Below are positions 9,821 to 17,878 of a stretch of DNA of 64,000 nucleotides, piece after piece. The notes under the pieces are model-generated. The model did not search any database. It had not been told where the DNA came from and was given only the letters and a program-made list of their open reading frames with translations. Source of the DNA: Terrimonas pollutisoli. Its GTDB lineage: Bacteria; Bacteroidota; Bacteroidia; Chitinophagales; Chitinophagaceae. Position numbers and translations under genes: made by a program. How positions within the stretch are numbered: the first letter of the stretch is position 1; every line of letters begins with the position of its first letter. The stretch lies in assembly GCF_029360765.1 (NCBI RefSeq), contig NZ_JARKNA010000002.1:431334-495333 (forward strand). Reading direction: 5' to 3'.

Positions 9821-9849
9821 GAAAGATGGCCTGGAGTAAAATATCGTAA
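9820..9849 (+). pseudogene. Second, diverged copy of the recG 3' end
   Basis: Thirty bases that read GKMAWSKIS plus a stop, against GKIAWSKIS plus a stop at 9682-9711. There are 25 identities. The four coding differences all fall in third codon positions and three of them are silent; the fifth changes TGA to TAA. It starts at the last base of the REP-like hairpin and is not joined to any reading frame. Confidence 0.7.
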
Positions 9850-10009
9850 TGTTACGAGTGAATTACCACTGATCCATACCTAAAACTCCGGTTCGAACTT
9901 CCTTTACCAAAACCTGCAATTGAATTAATTAAAAGACTTGAGGTCTGTCCTATTCTTAACATAAGTTTTCAGGTCTTTTACCAGAAATTTGAACTAATTT
10001 AATAACAGA

Positions 10010-13000
10010 ATGACGTCCCTAAAGTCTTTACTATTTTTTACGGCACTATTTGCTTCCACCCTTCCTGTTTTTTCCCAGGATTATAGTAACATTGAATTTG
10101 TTGAAAACAAAGGTCAGTGGGATAAACGTATAAAATTTAAAGGGGACGTTTACGCAGGTGCTGTTTTTGTTACAGAAAAAGGCTTTACCATTCTGCAACA
10201 TAATAAAGAAGACTACGCTAATTTCCAGGCATTAACTGAGCGACATAATAATTCGGATACCCGGCCTCCCGGGACTTTGGCAAGACAAGCTGATAAAATA
10301 GTTCTACGTTCTCATGCTTACAATGTTGACTTTGTCGGAGCCTCTCCTAATATGAAGGTGGTACCTGATAAGTTTATGCCTACTTATAATAATTACTTTA
10401 TCGGAAATGATGCTTCTAAATGGGCGACAGGATGCCGCATCTTCCAGGCCATTACCTTGCAGGAAGTTTATCCAAACGTTGATGTGCGCTATTATACTTA
10501 CAATGGCAATCTGAAATACGACATCATCGCAAAGCCGGGTGCTGATATCAGTAAAATCGCATTGCGATATCAGGGCGCTGATAAACTGAGTGTAAAAAAT
10601 AAAGAGTTAATTGTAAGCACGTCAGTCGGCGATTTGAAAGAGTCCTATCCTTACACTTATCAATCAAAAGGTAAAGACCGGTCTGATGTAAACTGCAAAT
10701 ATGTTGTAAAGGATGGAATGGTAAAGTTTGATGTAAAAGGACGTGACCCTTCGGCCACCCTGGTAATAGACCCAACATTATTATTTTGTTCATTTGCCGG
10801 AAGTACTGCCAACAATTGGGGCTTCACTGCTACTTATGGTCCTGATGGAAGTTTTTATGGCGGCGGTATTGTTTTTGGCGGCAATACCTGGCCTGTATCG
10901 ACCGGAGCTTTCCAAACCGTGTTCCAGGGTGGAATGAGAGATGATTTGGAGCCATGTGATATTAGCATTATCAAATTATCATCCAACGGAGGAAACAGGT
11001 TATATGCTACTTATATCGGTGGCTATAAAAATGAACAGCCACATAGTCTTGTAGTAGATCCGCAAGGTAATTTGATAATAGCCGGTCGATCCAATTCGTC
11101 AGGCGGTTCTGCAGATGATAATTATCCGGTGACGGGCCCTACAGTCGGATCGGGTGGGGGATATGACATTATTCTCACCAAACTCAATGCTACTGGAACA
11201 GGTTTAATTGGTTCCCGGATGATTGGTGGCGGAGCTGACGACGGAGTAAATATTACACCCGGTCGCCGGGGCTCATCCGACCTGCAACAGAACTATGGTG
11301 ATGATGGACGCAGCGAGGTGATATTGGACGCAGGCGGAAATATCTATCTTGCTTCCAGTACTCAATCTAAAAGTGATAACGCAGCTACAAGATTTCCAAC
11401 TACTGCTGGTGCCTTCCAACAAACCTTTGGTGGTGGTAACCAGGATGGAGTTGTTTTAAAATTCAACTCTACCCTTACGACTAATTTATTTTCGAGCTAC
11501 CTGGGAGGTGATGGTAATGATGCGGCTTATGTGCTTGCTCTTGGACCGACAGGAGATATTTATGTTGCCGGGGGAACACATAGCGCTAATTTTCCAGGAC
11601 CGAATGCTGGCACAGTTGGCACAGGTCCGAAAGGAGATATTGATGGCTTTGTAGCACAGGTGGCAAACGGCGGTGGTAACCTTATCAGATCGACCTATAT
11701 CGGCACAGATAAAATAGACCAGGTGTATGGTATCCAATTCGACAGGAATGGATTCCCCTATGTGATGGGACAAACCAATGGAACCTGGCCTATCATCAAT
11801 GCTGTTTATAATAATGGTAGCTCCAAACAATTTATCTGTAAGCTGCAACCCGATCTTTCAGCTTTTGTTTATTCCACCACATTCGGCACTCAATCGGCCA
11901 GGCCCAATATTTCCCCAACAGCTTTTCTCGTTGACCGCTGTGAAAACGTGTATGTTTCGGGTTGGGGCACCCTTGCCGACAACGACTGGGCCAGATCTTA
12001 CCCGAGTGCGGGAACAGTTGGCCTTCCGATCACTGCAGATGCATTGCAGAAATCAACTGACGGTAAAGACTTTTATTTTTTTGTATTAAAGCGGGATGCG
12101 ACCGAACAACTTTACGGAAGTTTTTTTGGGCAGAACGGAGGTTTTGCGGATCATGTCGATGGTGGTACCAGTCGTTTTGACGTGAATGGTGTGATCTACC
12201 AGGGAGTTTGTGCGAATTGCAGTGGCGGCGCCATATTTCCTACTACTCCCGGCGCATGGTCTACAGGTAAGCCCGGTGCTCAAAGCAATTGTAATCTTGG
12301 AATGATAAAGATTGCCTTTAATCTTGCCGGTGTTGGTGCAAAACTGCAATCAGCTATTGGTGGTGTGCCAAATGATACCGCGGGATGTTTTCCATTGGAT
12401 GTCACTTTTACCGATCTTGTCCGAAATGCTAAAGAATATATCTGGAATTTTGGCGACGGAACACCTGATGTAGGACCGTTGCCGGCTGTCACCGGCTATA
12501 CCCAAAATCATACGTTTGCCAACGTAGGCACTTATCGTGTAAGACTAATCGCTATCGATCCTTCCAGTTGCAATGTTCGTGACACCACTTACATGAATAT
12601 TAAAGTGGGTGACCTGAAGGCAAATCTCGAATTGAGTTTTGGAAAAACAGGTGCCTGTACTGCTTTCGATTACCAGTTTAATAATCTTTCAACCACCTTA
12701 CCAATAAGACCTTTTACCGATTCATCTTTTATTTGGGATTTTGGTGATGGCAGTCCACAGGTAGTGGCTGGTTTAAACAGCATTGTCCACACTTTCCCTG
12801 CAGTAGGTTCCTACACCGTTAAACTTATGCTGAATGATTCGGCCTATTGTAATAACCCGGATGTATTGGATACAGTAGTAAGTGTTGCTGCCAATGTGGA
12901 AGCAAGCTTTCAAACGCCACCTGCGCTTTGTGCTCCTTTTACAGCGGTATTCACCAACACATCTATTGGCGGACAAAGTTTTCAATGGGATTTTGGCGAT

Positions 13001-13678
13001 CCGGCATCCGGCGCAGACAATACTTCGACGCTTGCAAATCCTTCACACTTCTACGCAACACCGGGAACATATACCGTTCGCCTGATAGCTAATGATCCGA
13101 ATACCTGTAACAAAACAGACGATTTTTCACAAACCATTGTAGTCTCCGATAAGCCCACCGCTAATTTCAGTTACACGCCGACGGTACCGGTAGAAAATAC
13201 ACCCAACGTATTTACCAACCTGTCTTCGCCCAATGCCGTTAGCTTTAAATGGCTGTTTGGCGACGGCGATACATTATTCACTACTTCCAGGGCGACTATA
13301 GAACATCAATATAATTCCACGGGGACCTTTAATGCCTGTTTGATTGCTTATAATTCGGTTGGTTGTCCCGATACTTTATGTATGCCGGTTACCACAATTG
13401 TAGTTCCCGCATTAGATGTACCCAATGCGTTTACGCCGAATAGCAATGACATCAATAGTAAAGTACATGTGAGAGGGTTTGGTATTGCAAAAATGCGGTT
13501 CATCATCTGGAACCGCTGGGGACAGAAAGTATTTGAAACAAATAATCGCCTGGAAGGATGGGATGGCAGGGTAAAAGGTGCAATACAGCCTATGGATGTT
13601 TATGCCTATACGCTTGATGTTGAGTTTTTCGACGGCACAAAAACAACCCGAAAAGGCGATATAACGTTAATAAGATAG
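10010..13678 (+). CDS. Large T9SS type B secreted surface protein with SBBP-like repeats and four PKD domains
   Basis: A 1,222-residue protein with an N-terminal signal (MTSLKSLLFFTALFASTLPVFSQ). An N-terminal domain typical of Bacteroidota surface proteins begins IEFVENKGQWDKRIKF (about 25-260). A beta-propeller-like region with SBBP-type repeats follows (about 265-770: LFSSYLGGDGNDAAYVLAL, GDIYVAGGTHS). Four PKD domains lie at about 790-1130 (IWNFGDGTPD, IWDFGDGSPQ, QWDFGDPASG, KWLFGDGDTL). The last ~85 residues are the gliding-motility-associated CHU_C/type B sorting domain (VPNAFTPNSNDINS … NRWGQKVFE … GDITLIR). It should be exported by Sec and then the T9SS. The SprF-like gene 94 bases downstream is the expected partner for secretion or anchoring. 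A role in adhesion or motility is inference. Confidence 0.92.
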   Translation: MTSLKSLLFFTALFASTLPVFSQDYSNIEFVENKGQWDKRIKFKGDVYAGAVFVTEKGFTILQHNKEDYANFQALTERHNNSDTRPPGTLARQADKIVLRSHAYNVDFVGASPNMKVVPDKFMPTYNNYFIGNDASKWATGCRIFQAITLQEVYPNVDVRYYTYNGNLKYDIIAKPGADISKIALRYQGADKLSVKNKELIVSTSVGDLKESYPYTYQSKGKDRSDVNCKYVVKDGMVKFDVKGRDPSATLVIDPTLLFCSFAGSTANNWGFTATYGPDGSFYGGGIVFGGNTWPVSTGAFQTVFQGGMRDDLEPCDISIIKLSSNGGNRLYATYIGGYKNEQPHSLVVDPQGNLIIAGRSNSSGGSADDNYPVTGPTVGSGGGYDIILTKLNATGTGLIGSRMIGGGADDGVNITPGRRGSSDLQQNYGDDGRSEVILDAGGNIYLASSTQSKSDNAATRFPTTAGAFQQTFGGGNQDGVVLKFNSTLTTNLFSSYLGGDGNDAAYVLALGPTGDIYVAGGTHSANFPGPNAGTVGTGPKGDIDGFVAQVANGGGNLIRSTYIGTDKIDQVYGIQFDRNGFPYVMGQTNGTWPIINAVYNNGSSKQFICKLQPDLSAFVYSTTFGTQSARPNISPTAFLVDRCENVYVSGWGTLADNDWARSYPSAGTVGLPITADALQKSTDGKDFYFFVLKRDATEQLYGSFFGQNGGFADHVDGGTSRFDVNGVIYQGVCANCSGGAIFPTTPGAWSTGKPGAQSNCNLGMIKIAFNLAGVGAKLQSAIGGVPNDTAGCFPLDVTFTDLVRNAKEYIWNFGDGTPDVGPLPAVTGYTQNHTFANVGTYRVRLIAIDPSSCNVRDTTYMNIKVGDLKANLELSFGKTGACTAFDYQFNNLSTTLPIRPFTDSSFIWDFGDGSPQVVAGLNSIVHTFPAVGSYTVKLMLNDSAYCNNPDVLDTVVSVAANVEASFQTPPALCAPFTAVFTNTSIGGQSFQWDFGDPASGADNTSTLANPSHFYATPGTYTVRLIANDPNTCNKTDDFSQTIVVSDKPTANFSYTPTVPVENTPNVFTNLSSPNAVSFKWLFGDGDTLFTTSRATIEHQYNSTGTFNACLIAYNSVGCPDTLCMPVTTIVVPALDVPNAFTPNSNDINSKVHVRGFGIAKMRFIIWNRWGQKVFETNNRLEGWDGRVKGAIQPMDVYAYTLDVEFFDGTKTTRKGDITLIR

Positions 13679-13772
13679 AGCTAAGAGGTAAAAAAGAGAA
13701 AGGGTAAAAGCGATAAGATAGTTAAGAGTTATTCTTCGATAAACTCAGAAGAGAAAAAGGAGGAAAAGAATT

Positions 13773-14834
13773 ATGGAGTCTTTTAAAAAAATAGTGCCGC
13801 TTATAACAAGAGCCTTGTGTCTTGTATCTTGTGCCTTGTGTCTTACTCCTTGTACTTTTTCACAGGATCTTCATTTTTCTCAGTTTATGAATTCACCACT
13901 GGCGACCAATCCTGCCAATACAGGGTTTATGCCTGAAGGAGATTATCGCCTGGGTGTAAATTATCGTAACCAGTGGTCGTCGATCATGTCTATACCCTAT
14001 AAAACCATGAGTGCTTTTGGTGATGTACAAATTTTGCAGAATGAAAACAATGATGGTTGGTTAGGCGTAGGAGGCCTGATATTGCGGGATGTTGCAGGAA
14101 GTGGTAATCTGACATCAACCAAATTATATGGCTCCGTTGCTTATCACCAAATGCTAAACCTCGGAAGCTTGTTAAGCCTGGGTTTCAATGTAGGCCTGGC
14201 AAATAAGCAGATCAACGTGACCAATTTAAAGTTCCCCGATCAGTTCGACGGACATTTTTTTGATGGTCATCTTCCTACCAGTGTAGCACTGGCCACTAAT
14301 AATATCAACTACCTGGATATACAGGCGGGGATGAACTACGCCTACTTTCCGGATGATAATACCTATTTCAATGTAGGGTTTTCTACTGCACATATCAATC
14401 GGCCGAGGGAGTCTTTTTTTAACCAGGAGCCCGGAGTAGATAACAGGATACCTGTTCGGCACACAGCATTTATCAATGGAAGTTTTAAGTTGAACGATCA
14501 ATGGATCGTAAACCCGAATTCTTATTTCTCGTTGCAAGCAAAATCGTATGAATGGTTGCTAGGCGCCAATGCTCATTATAATTTGTCGGGTGATGGCCAG
14601 AATGTTTTGATTGCCGGTCTCTATTATAGAAGTACGGATGCAGTCATCCCGATGGTTGGGCTTGGATATAAAGACTTTAATTTTACGTTCACTTACGACG
14701 CTACGGTATCAACACTTAAAAATTACAATAATACGAGAGGGGCTTTCGAATTTTCCCTGATCAAACAGGGTGTATTTGATCGTTACAAGGGTAATCGAAG
14801 AGAGTCGATGTGCCCGTCGTTTAAGACGTATTGA
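13773..14834 (+). CDS. PorP/SprF family type IX secretion membrane protein
   Basis: A 353-residue outer-membrane beta-barrel. After the signal, DLHFSQFMNSPLATNPANTG is the diagnostic start of the PorP/SprF family, followed by YRLGVNYRNQWSSI and repeated amphipathic strands. SprF-like proteins are needed for export and surface attachment of the type B cargo encoded beside them, and this gene directly follows such a cargo gene. The signal peptide is odd: residues 12-29 (TRALCLVSCALCLTPCTF) hold four Cys and are encoded by a heptamer array. The start at 13773 is supported because any later Met loses the signal peptide and the conserved FSQF segment. Confidence 0.92.
   Translation: MESFKKIVPLITRALCLVSCALCLTPCTFSQDLHFSQFMNSPLATNPANTGFMPEGDYRLGVNYRNQWSSIMSIPYKTMSAFGDVQILQNENNDGWLGVGGLILRDVAGSGNLTSTKLYGSVAYHQMLNLGSLLSLGFNVGLANKQINVTNLKFPDQFDGHFFDGHLPTSVALATNNINYLDIQAGMNYAYFPDDNTYFNVGFSTAHINRPRESFFNQEPGVDNRIPVRHTAFINGSFKLNDQWIVNPNSYFSLQAKSYEWLLGANAHYNLSGDGQNVLIAGLYYRSTDAVIPMVGLGYKDFNFTFTYDATVSTLKNYNNTRGAFEFSLIKQGVFDRYKGNRRESMCPSFKTY
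13813..13855 (+). repeat. CTTGTRY heptamer array inside the SprF-like signal peptide
   Basis: Six consecutive 7-base units of the form CTTGTGT, CTTGTAT, CTTGTGC, CTTGTGT, CTTACTC, CTTGTAC. Units of the same word occur on both strands in the non-coding stretch after rny (36811-36895). Here the array is translated as part of the signal peptide. Confidence 0.75.
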
Positions 14835-14837
14835 GAA

Positions 14838-14951
14838 AGAACCACGATTTTTAGGATTTGACGGATTTGGTGGACAGTTATCCTTCCCCAAAGGCATTTC
14901 AAATAATTATATTTCCGAATAATCCCTATTAATCTTGTTAATCGTGGTTCT
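14838..14951. repeat. 114-bp element with inverted ends between sprF-like gene and oxidase
   Basis: AGAACCACGATT at 14838-14849 is the exact reverse complement of AATCGTGGTTCT at 14940-14951; beyond the 12 bases the arms continue imperfectly (TTTAGGATT against AATCTTGTT). The element fills nearly all the space between the two genes. Similar palindromic intergenic repeats are common in Bacteroidota; no coding capacity. Confidence 0.65.
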
Positions 14952-14977
14952 ATTTTTTTTCCGATTTTTACAGCATC

Positions 14978-16408
14978 ATGGATCTAACAATGAGCGAACC
15001 TGCAGTGAAGGCGACTCTTACTTCAGAACATATCGAACTTTTTAAGAAAATCTCTGGTGAATCAGCTGTTTTTGTAGACGAAGAATCTCTACGGCATTAT
15101 TCTCACGACGAAACCGAAGAACTTAGTTACCTGCCCGAAGTGGTGATCAAGCCACTCACTACGGAGGAAATAAGTGCAATTATGAAGATCTGTAACCGGG
15201 ATAGAATTCCTGTTACACCCCGTGGCGCTGGCACGGGCTTAAGCGGCGGAGCGTTACCTCATTTGGGTGGTGTGTTATTGTCAACGGAGAGAATGAATTC
15301 CATCCTGCATATTGATGAAAGGAATTTACAGGTGACAACAGAGCCGGGCGTTATCACTGAAACGCTGCAGGATGCAGTAAAGGAAAAGGGTTTGTTTTAT
15401 CCTCCTGATCCGAGCAGTCGCGGCTCCTGTTTTATCGGCGGAAATATCGCTGAAAACAGTGGTGGACCTAAGGCGGTGAAATATGGTGTGGTGAAAGATT
15501 ATGTATTGAACCTGGAAATCGTATTGCCCTCGGGTGAAATAATGTGGACCGGTGCTAATGTGTTGAAAGATTCTACCGGTTATAATCTTACGCAGTTGAT
15601 AGTCGGCAGTGAAGGAACATTGGGTATTGTAACGAAGATCGTTTTGAAATTAATTCCGCTACCGAAATATGACCTGCTGATGCTGGTGCCTTTTGCTTCT
15701 TTGGAAAAAGCAAGTGAAGCAGTCAGTGCTATTTTCCGTGCCGGGTTTACACCCAGTGCTTTGGAGTTGGTGGAAATCGATGCATTGAAAATTACCAGTA
15801 AAATGGTAGATAGTTATGCTGTTCCCGTTACCGATGATATTGCCGCTCATCTGATCATTGAAGTAGATGGCAATAATATGGACGTGCTGATGAGTGAGAT
15901 GGAGCAGATAGCCGAACTAATGGTGCAATATGAAGGTGGCGAGGTGTTTTTTGCAGATGATGCACAGCAAAAAGCAGAGCTGTGGAAACTCAGAAGACGC
16001 ACGGCTGAAGCTGTAAAGATCGCCGGCTATACTATTGAAGAAGATGCTGTGGTTCCAAGAGCTGAATTGCCTGCATTGGTTAAAGGTGTAAAAGCCTTAG
16101 GTGTTGAACATGGATTTCATGCTGTTTGTTATGGTCACGCCGGTGACGGTAACCTGCATATCCGGATTCGTAAAGAAGGAACACCGAATAGCTATGGCGA
16201 TGCTGAGATGACAAAAAGCCTGCGGGCATTATTTGAACTGGTAAAAAGTTTAGGTGGAACCATCAGCGGAGAACACGGTATTGGCCTTATTCAAAAACAA
16301 TACATGGATATTGTATTTAATGATACCCAGTTGAAGTTGATGCAGGGAATAAAGAAAATATTTGACCCGAATAATATCTTAAACGCTGGTAAAATATTTG
16401 ATGCGTAA
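14978..16408 (+). CDS. FAD-linked oxidase, GlcD/D-lactate dehydrogenase type
   Basis: A 476-residue cytoplasmic flavoprotein. The PCMH FAD-binding domain covers about residues 50-230 with TPRGAGTGLSGGALPH, DPSSRGSCFIGGNIAENSGG and LIVGSEGTLGIVTKI; the C-terminal substrate-binding domain (about 230-475) contains GHAGDGNLHIRI and GEHGIGLIQKQYM, both typical of the D-2-hydroxyacid dehydrogenase/glycolate oxidase subunit D group. It would oxidise a D-2-hydroxy acid such as glycolate or D-lactate and pass electrons to quinone or another acceptor. No GlcE/GlcF partners are next to it, which slightly favours a stand-alone D-lactate dehydrogenase. Exact substrate not decidable here. Confidence 0.92.
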   Translation: MDLTMSEPAVKATLTSEHIELFKKISGESAVFVDEESLRHYSHDETEELSYLPEVVIKPLTTEEISAIMKICNRDRIPVTPRGAGTGLSGGALPHLGGVLLSTERMNSILHIDERNLQVTTEPGVITETLQDAVKEKGLFYPPDPSSRGSCFIGGNIAENSGGPKAVKYGVVKDYVLNLEIVLPSGEIMWTGANVLKDSTGYNLTQLIVGSEGTLGIVTKIVLKLIPLPKYDLLMLVPFASLEKASEAVSAIFRAGFTPSALELVEIDALKITSKMVDSYAVPVTDDIAAHLIIEVDGNNMDVLMSEMEQIAELMVQYEGGEVFFADDAQQKAELWKLRRRTAEAVKIAGYTIEEDAVVPRAELPALVKGVKALGVEHGFHAVCYGHAGDGNLHIRIRKEGTPNSYGDAEMTKSLRALFELVKSLGGTISGEHGIGLIQKQYMDIVFNDTQLKLMQGIKKIFDPNNILNAGKIFDA

Positions 16409-16607
16409 AGTTTTTTTTCTGAGCATCATATTCCCGCCTGGCCTGCTGTTAACATGTCGTTTGAATATGCTAAAGATTTTACAAATAGTAACTCAGGCAA
16501 ACTAAACGAATCGGTCTTTCGTTGATCAATAAACAACTTCGTAAGTTCTATTGAGAGTTGGGAAGTTGGGAGAATGTTTGACAGAAAAAACAATAACAAA
16601 TAAGTAT

Positions 16608-17252
16608 ATGAAAAAGATTGGCTTTTTTCTTTTCTGTCTTTGCTTCAGTGTGCTGTCGGCCTGGGCGCAGGATGATGAAGCAGATGAAAAAGGATTTAAG
16701 AAAGAAAATTTATTTACGGGAGGTAGTATCACCTTATCTTTTTTCAATGGGCAAACTGTACTTGGCGCTAACCCGGTGTTTGGTTATAAGCTGAGTGATT
16801 GGGCAGATGCAGGTCTTGCTTTAAACTTTCTTTATAACGGGCAGCGGGATTATTATGAGTTTGATGATAAAATAAGACAGACTGTTGTTGGCCCCGGTGT
16901 ATTTACCCGTTTATACCCGGTGAAATTTCTTTTTGTACAGGGCCAGTTTGAGCACAACTTTATTACATTAAAATATATTCCGCGGCCGGGAAGCGTAAAT
17001 TATATCAGCGATAAACTAAAGACAGATGTAAGTTCCTTATTATTGGGTGCAGGCTTCGCCCAGGGACGGGAGCCAGGCTCCAATACATTTTATTATATTT
17101 CCCTGCTATTTGATGTGTTGAAAAACACAAACTCCCCTTATGTCAACGTGAAGTATGATCCCAATGATCCATCAACACAACGGGTGACGATGCCGCCGAT
17201 TATCAGGGCAGGAGTAAATATTGGTTTATTCCAGGGGAGATACGGGCGGTAA
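16608..17252 (+). CDS. Predicted outer-membrane beta-barrel protein, function unknown
   Basis: A 214-residue protein starting at the ATG at 16608, which gives a clean signal peptide (MKKIGFFLFCLCFSVLSAWAQ); the frame is open 19 codons further up but that part does not look like protein. The mature part begins acidic (DDEADEKG) and then has amphipathic strands with Gly/aromatic turns (FTGGSITLSFFNG, VFGYKLSDWADAGLAL) and finishes IRAGVNIGLFQGRYGR, consistent with a small 8- to 10-strand barrel. Not matched to a named family. Its TAA abuts the stop codon of the convergent LOG gene without any intervening base. Confidence 0.8.
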   Translation: MKKIGFFLFCLCFSVLSAWAQDDEADEKGFKKENLFTGGSITLSFFNGQTVLGANPVFGYKLSDWADAGLALNFLYNGQRDYYEFDDKIRQTVVGPGVFTRLYPVKFLFVQGQFEHNFITLKYIPRPGSVNYISDKLKTDVSSLLLGAGFAQGREPGSNTFYYISLLFDVLKNTNSPYVNVKYDPNDPSTQRVTMPPIIRAGVNIGLFQGRYGR

Positions 17253-17789
17253 TTATATATGTTTGAGAAGATCGGAAGGAGCATCAATTACAATTATTCT
17301 CTTTTGCGCTTCTTCGTATAAAAAACTTTCTTCCTGCATTTGTTTGATGTGGGCTATTAAATGATTGTAGAATCCATCGGAATTTACAATGAAAATAAGC
17401 TTGTCGTGGATGGATAATTGATTCCAGGTTACCATTTCAAAAAGCTCATCCAGTGTGCCAAAGCCCCCGGGCAGAATAACAGCGGCATCGCAGAGATCAT
17501 ACATTTTCTTTTTTCTTGCATGCATATTGTCTACTACGAATAATTCGGTGATGGAAGTGTGTTGCCTTTCCCATTCCACCAATACCTGTGGAATGACGCC
17601 GATTACCTTTCCCCCGTTATTCATCACTACGTCGGCTATCAATCCCATGATGCCTACATTGCCACCACCGTACACCAACGTGATGCTATTAGCCGCCATT
17701 AATTTTCCGAGCTCAATAGTGTGTTGTGAAAAAAGAGGATTCTTTCCAATTTTTGAACCGCAGAAAACCGCAAGTGAACGAATGCCCAT
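17253..17789 (-). CDS. LOG-family protein (TIGR00730 type nucleotide phosphoribohydrolase-like)
   Basis: A 178-residue Rossmann-fold protein from MGIRSLAVFCGSKIGKN at 17789; upstream in-frame codons are ignored since homologues begin here. It carries both LOG motifs: GGGNVGIMG and PGGFGTLDELFEMVTW. LOG proteins cleave nucleoside 5'-monophosphates such as cytokinin ribotides to base plus ribose 5-phosphate; older annotation as lysine decarboxylase is misleading. The physiological substrate in non-plant-associated bacteria is not known. Divergent from the symporter gene and tail-to-tail with the beta-barrel gene. Confidence 0.9.
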   Translation of the reverse strand: MGIRSLAVFCGSKIGKNPLFSQHTIELGKLMAANSITLVYGGGNVGIMGLIADVVMNNGGKVIGVIPQVLVEWERQHTSITELFVVDNMHARKKKMYDLCDAAVILPGGFGTLDELFEMVTWNQLSIHDKLIFIVNSDGFYNHLIAHIKQMQEESFLYEEAQKRIIVIDAPSDLLKHI

Positions 17790-17878
17790 AATCATGTTAA
17801 TTTGCACAAAGGGAATATAAATTTGGCTATCTTCAAAACCCTGTAATCGCAAAAACAATATTTAACTAAAACATTATT

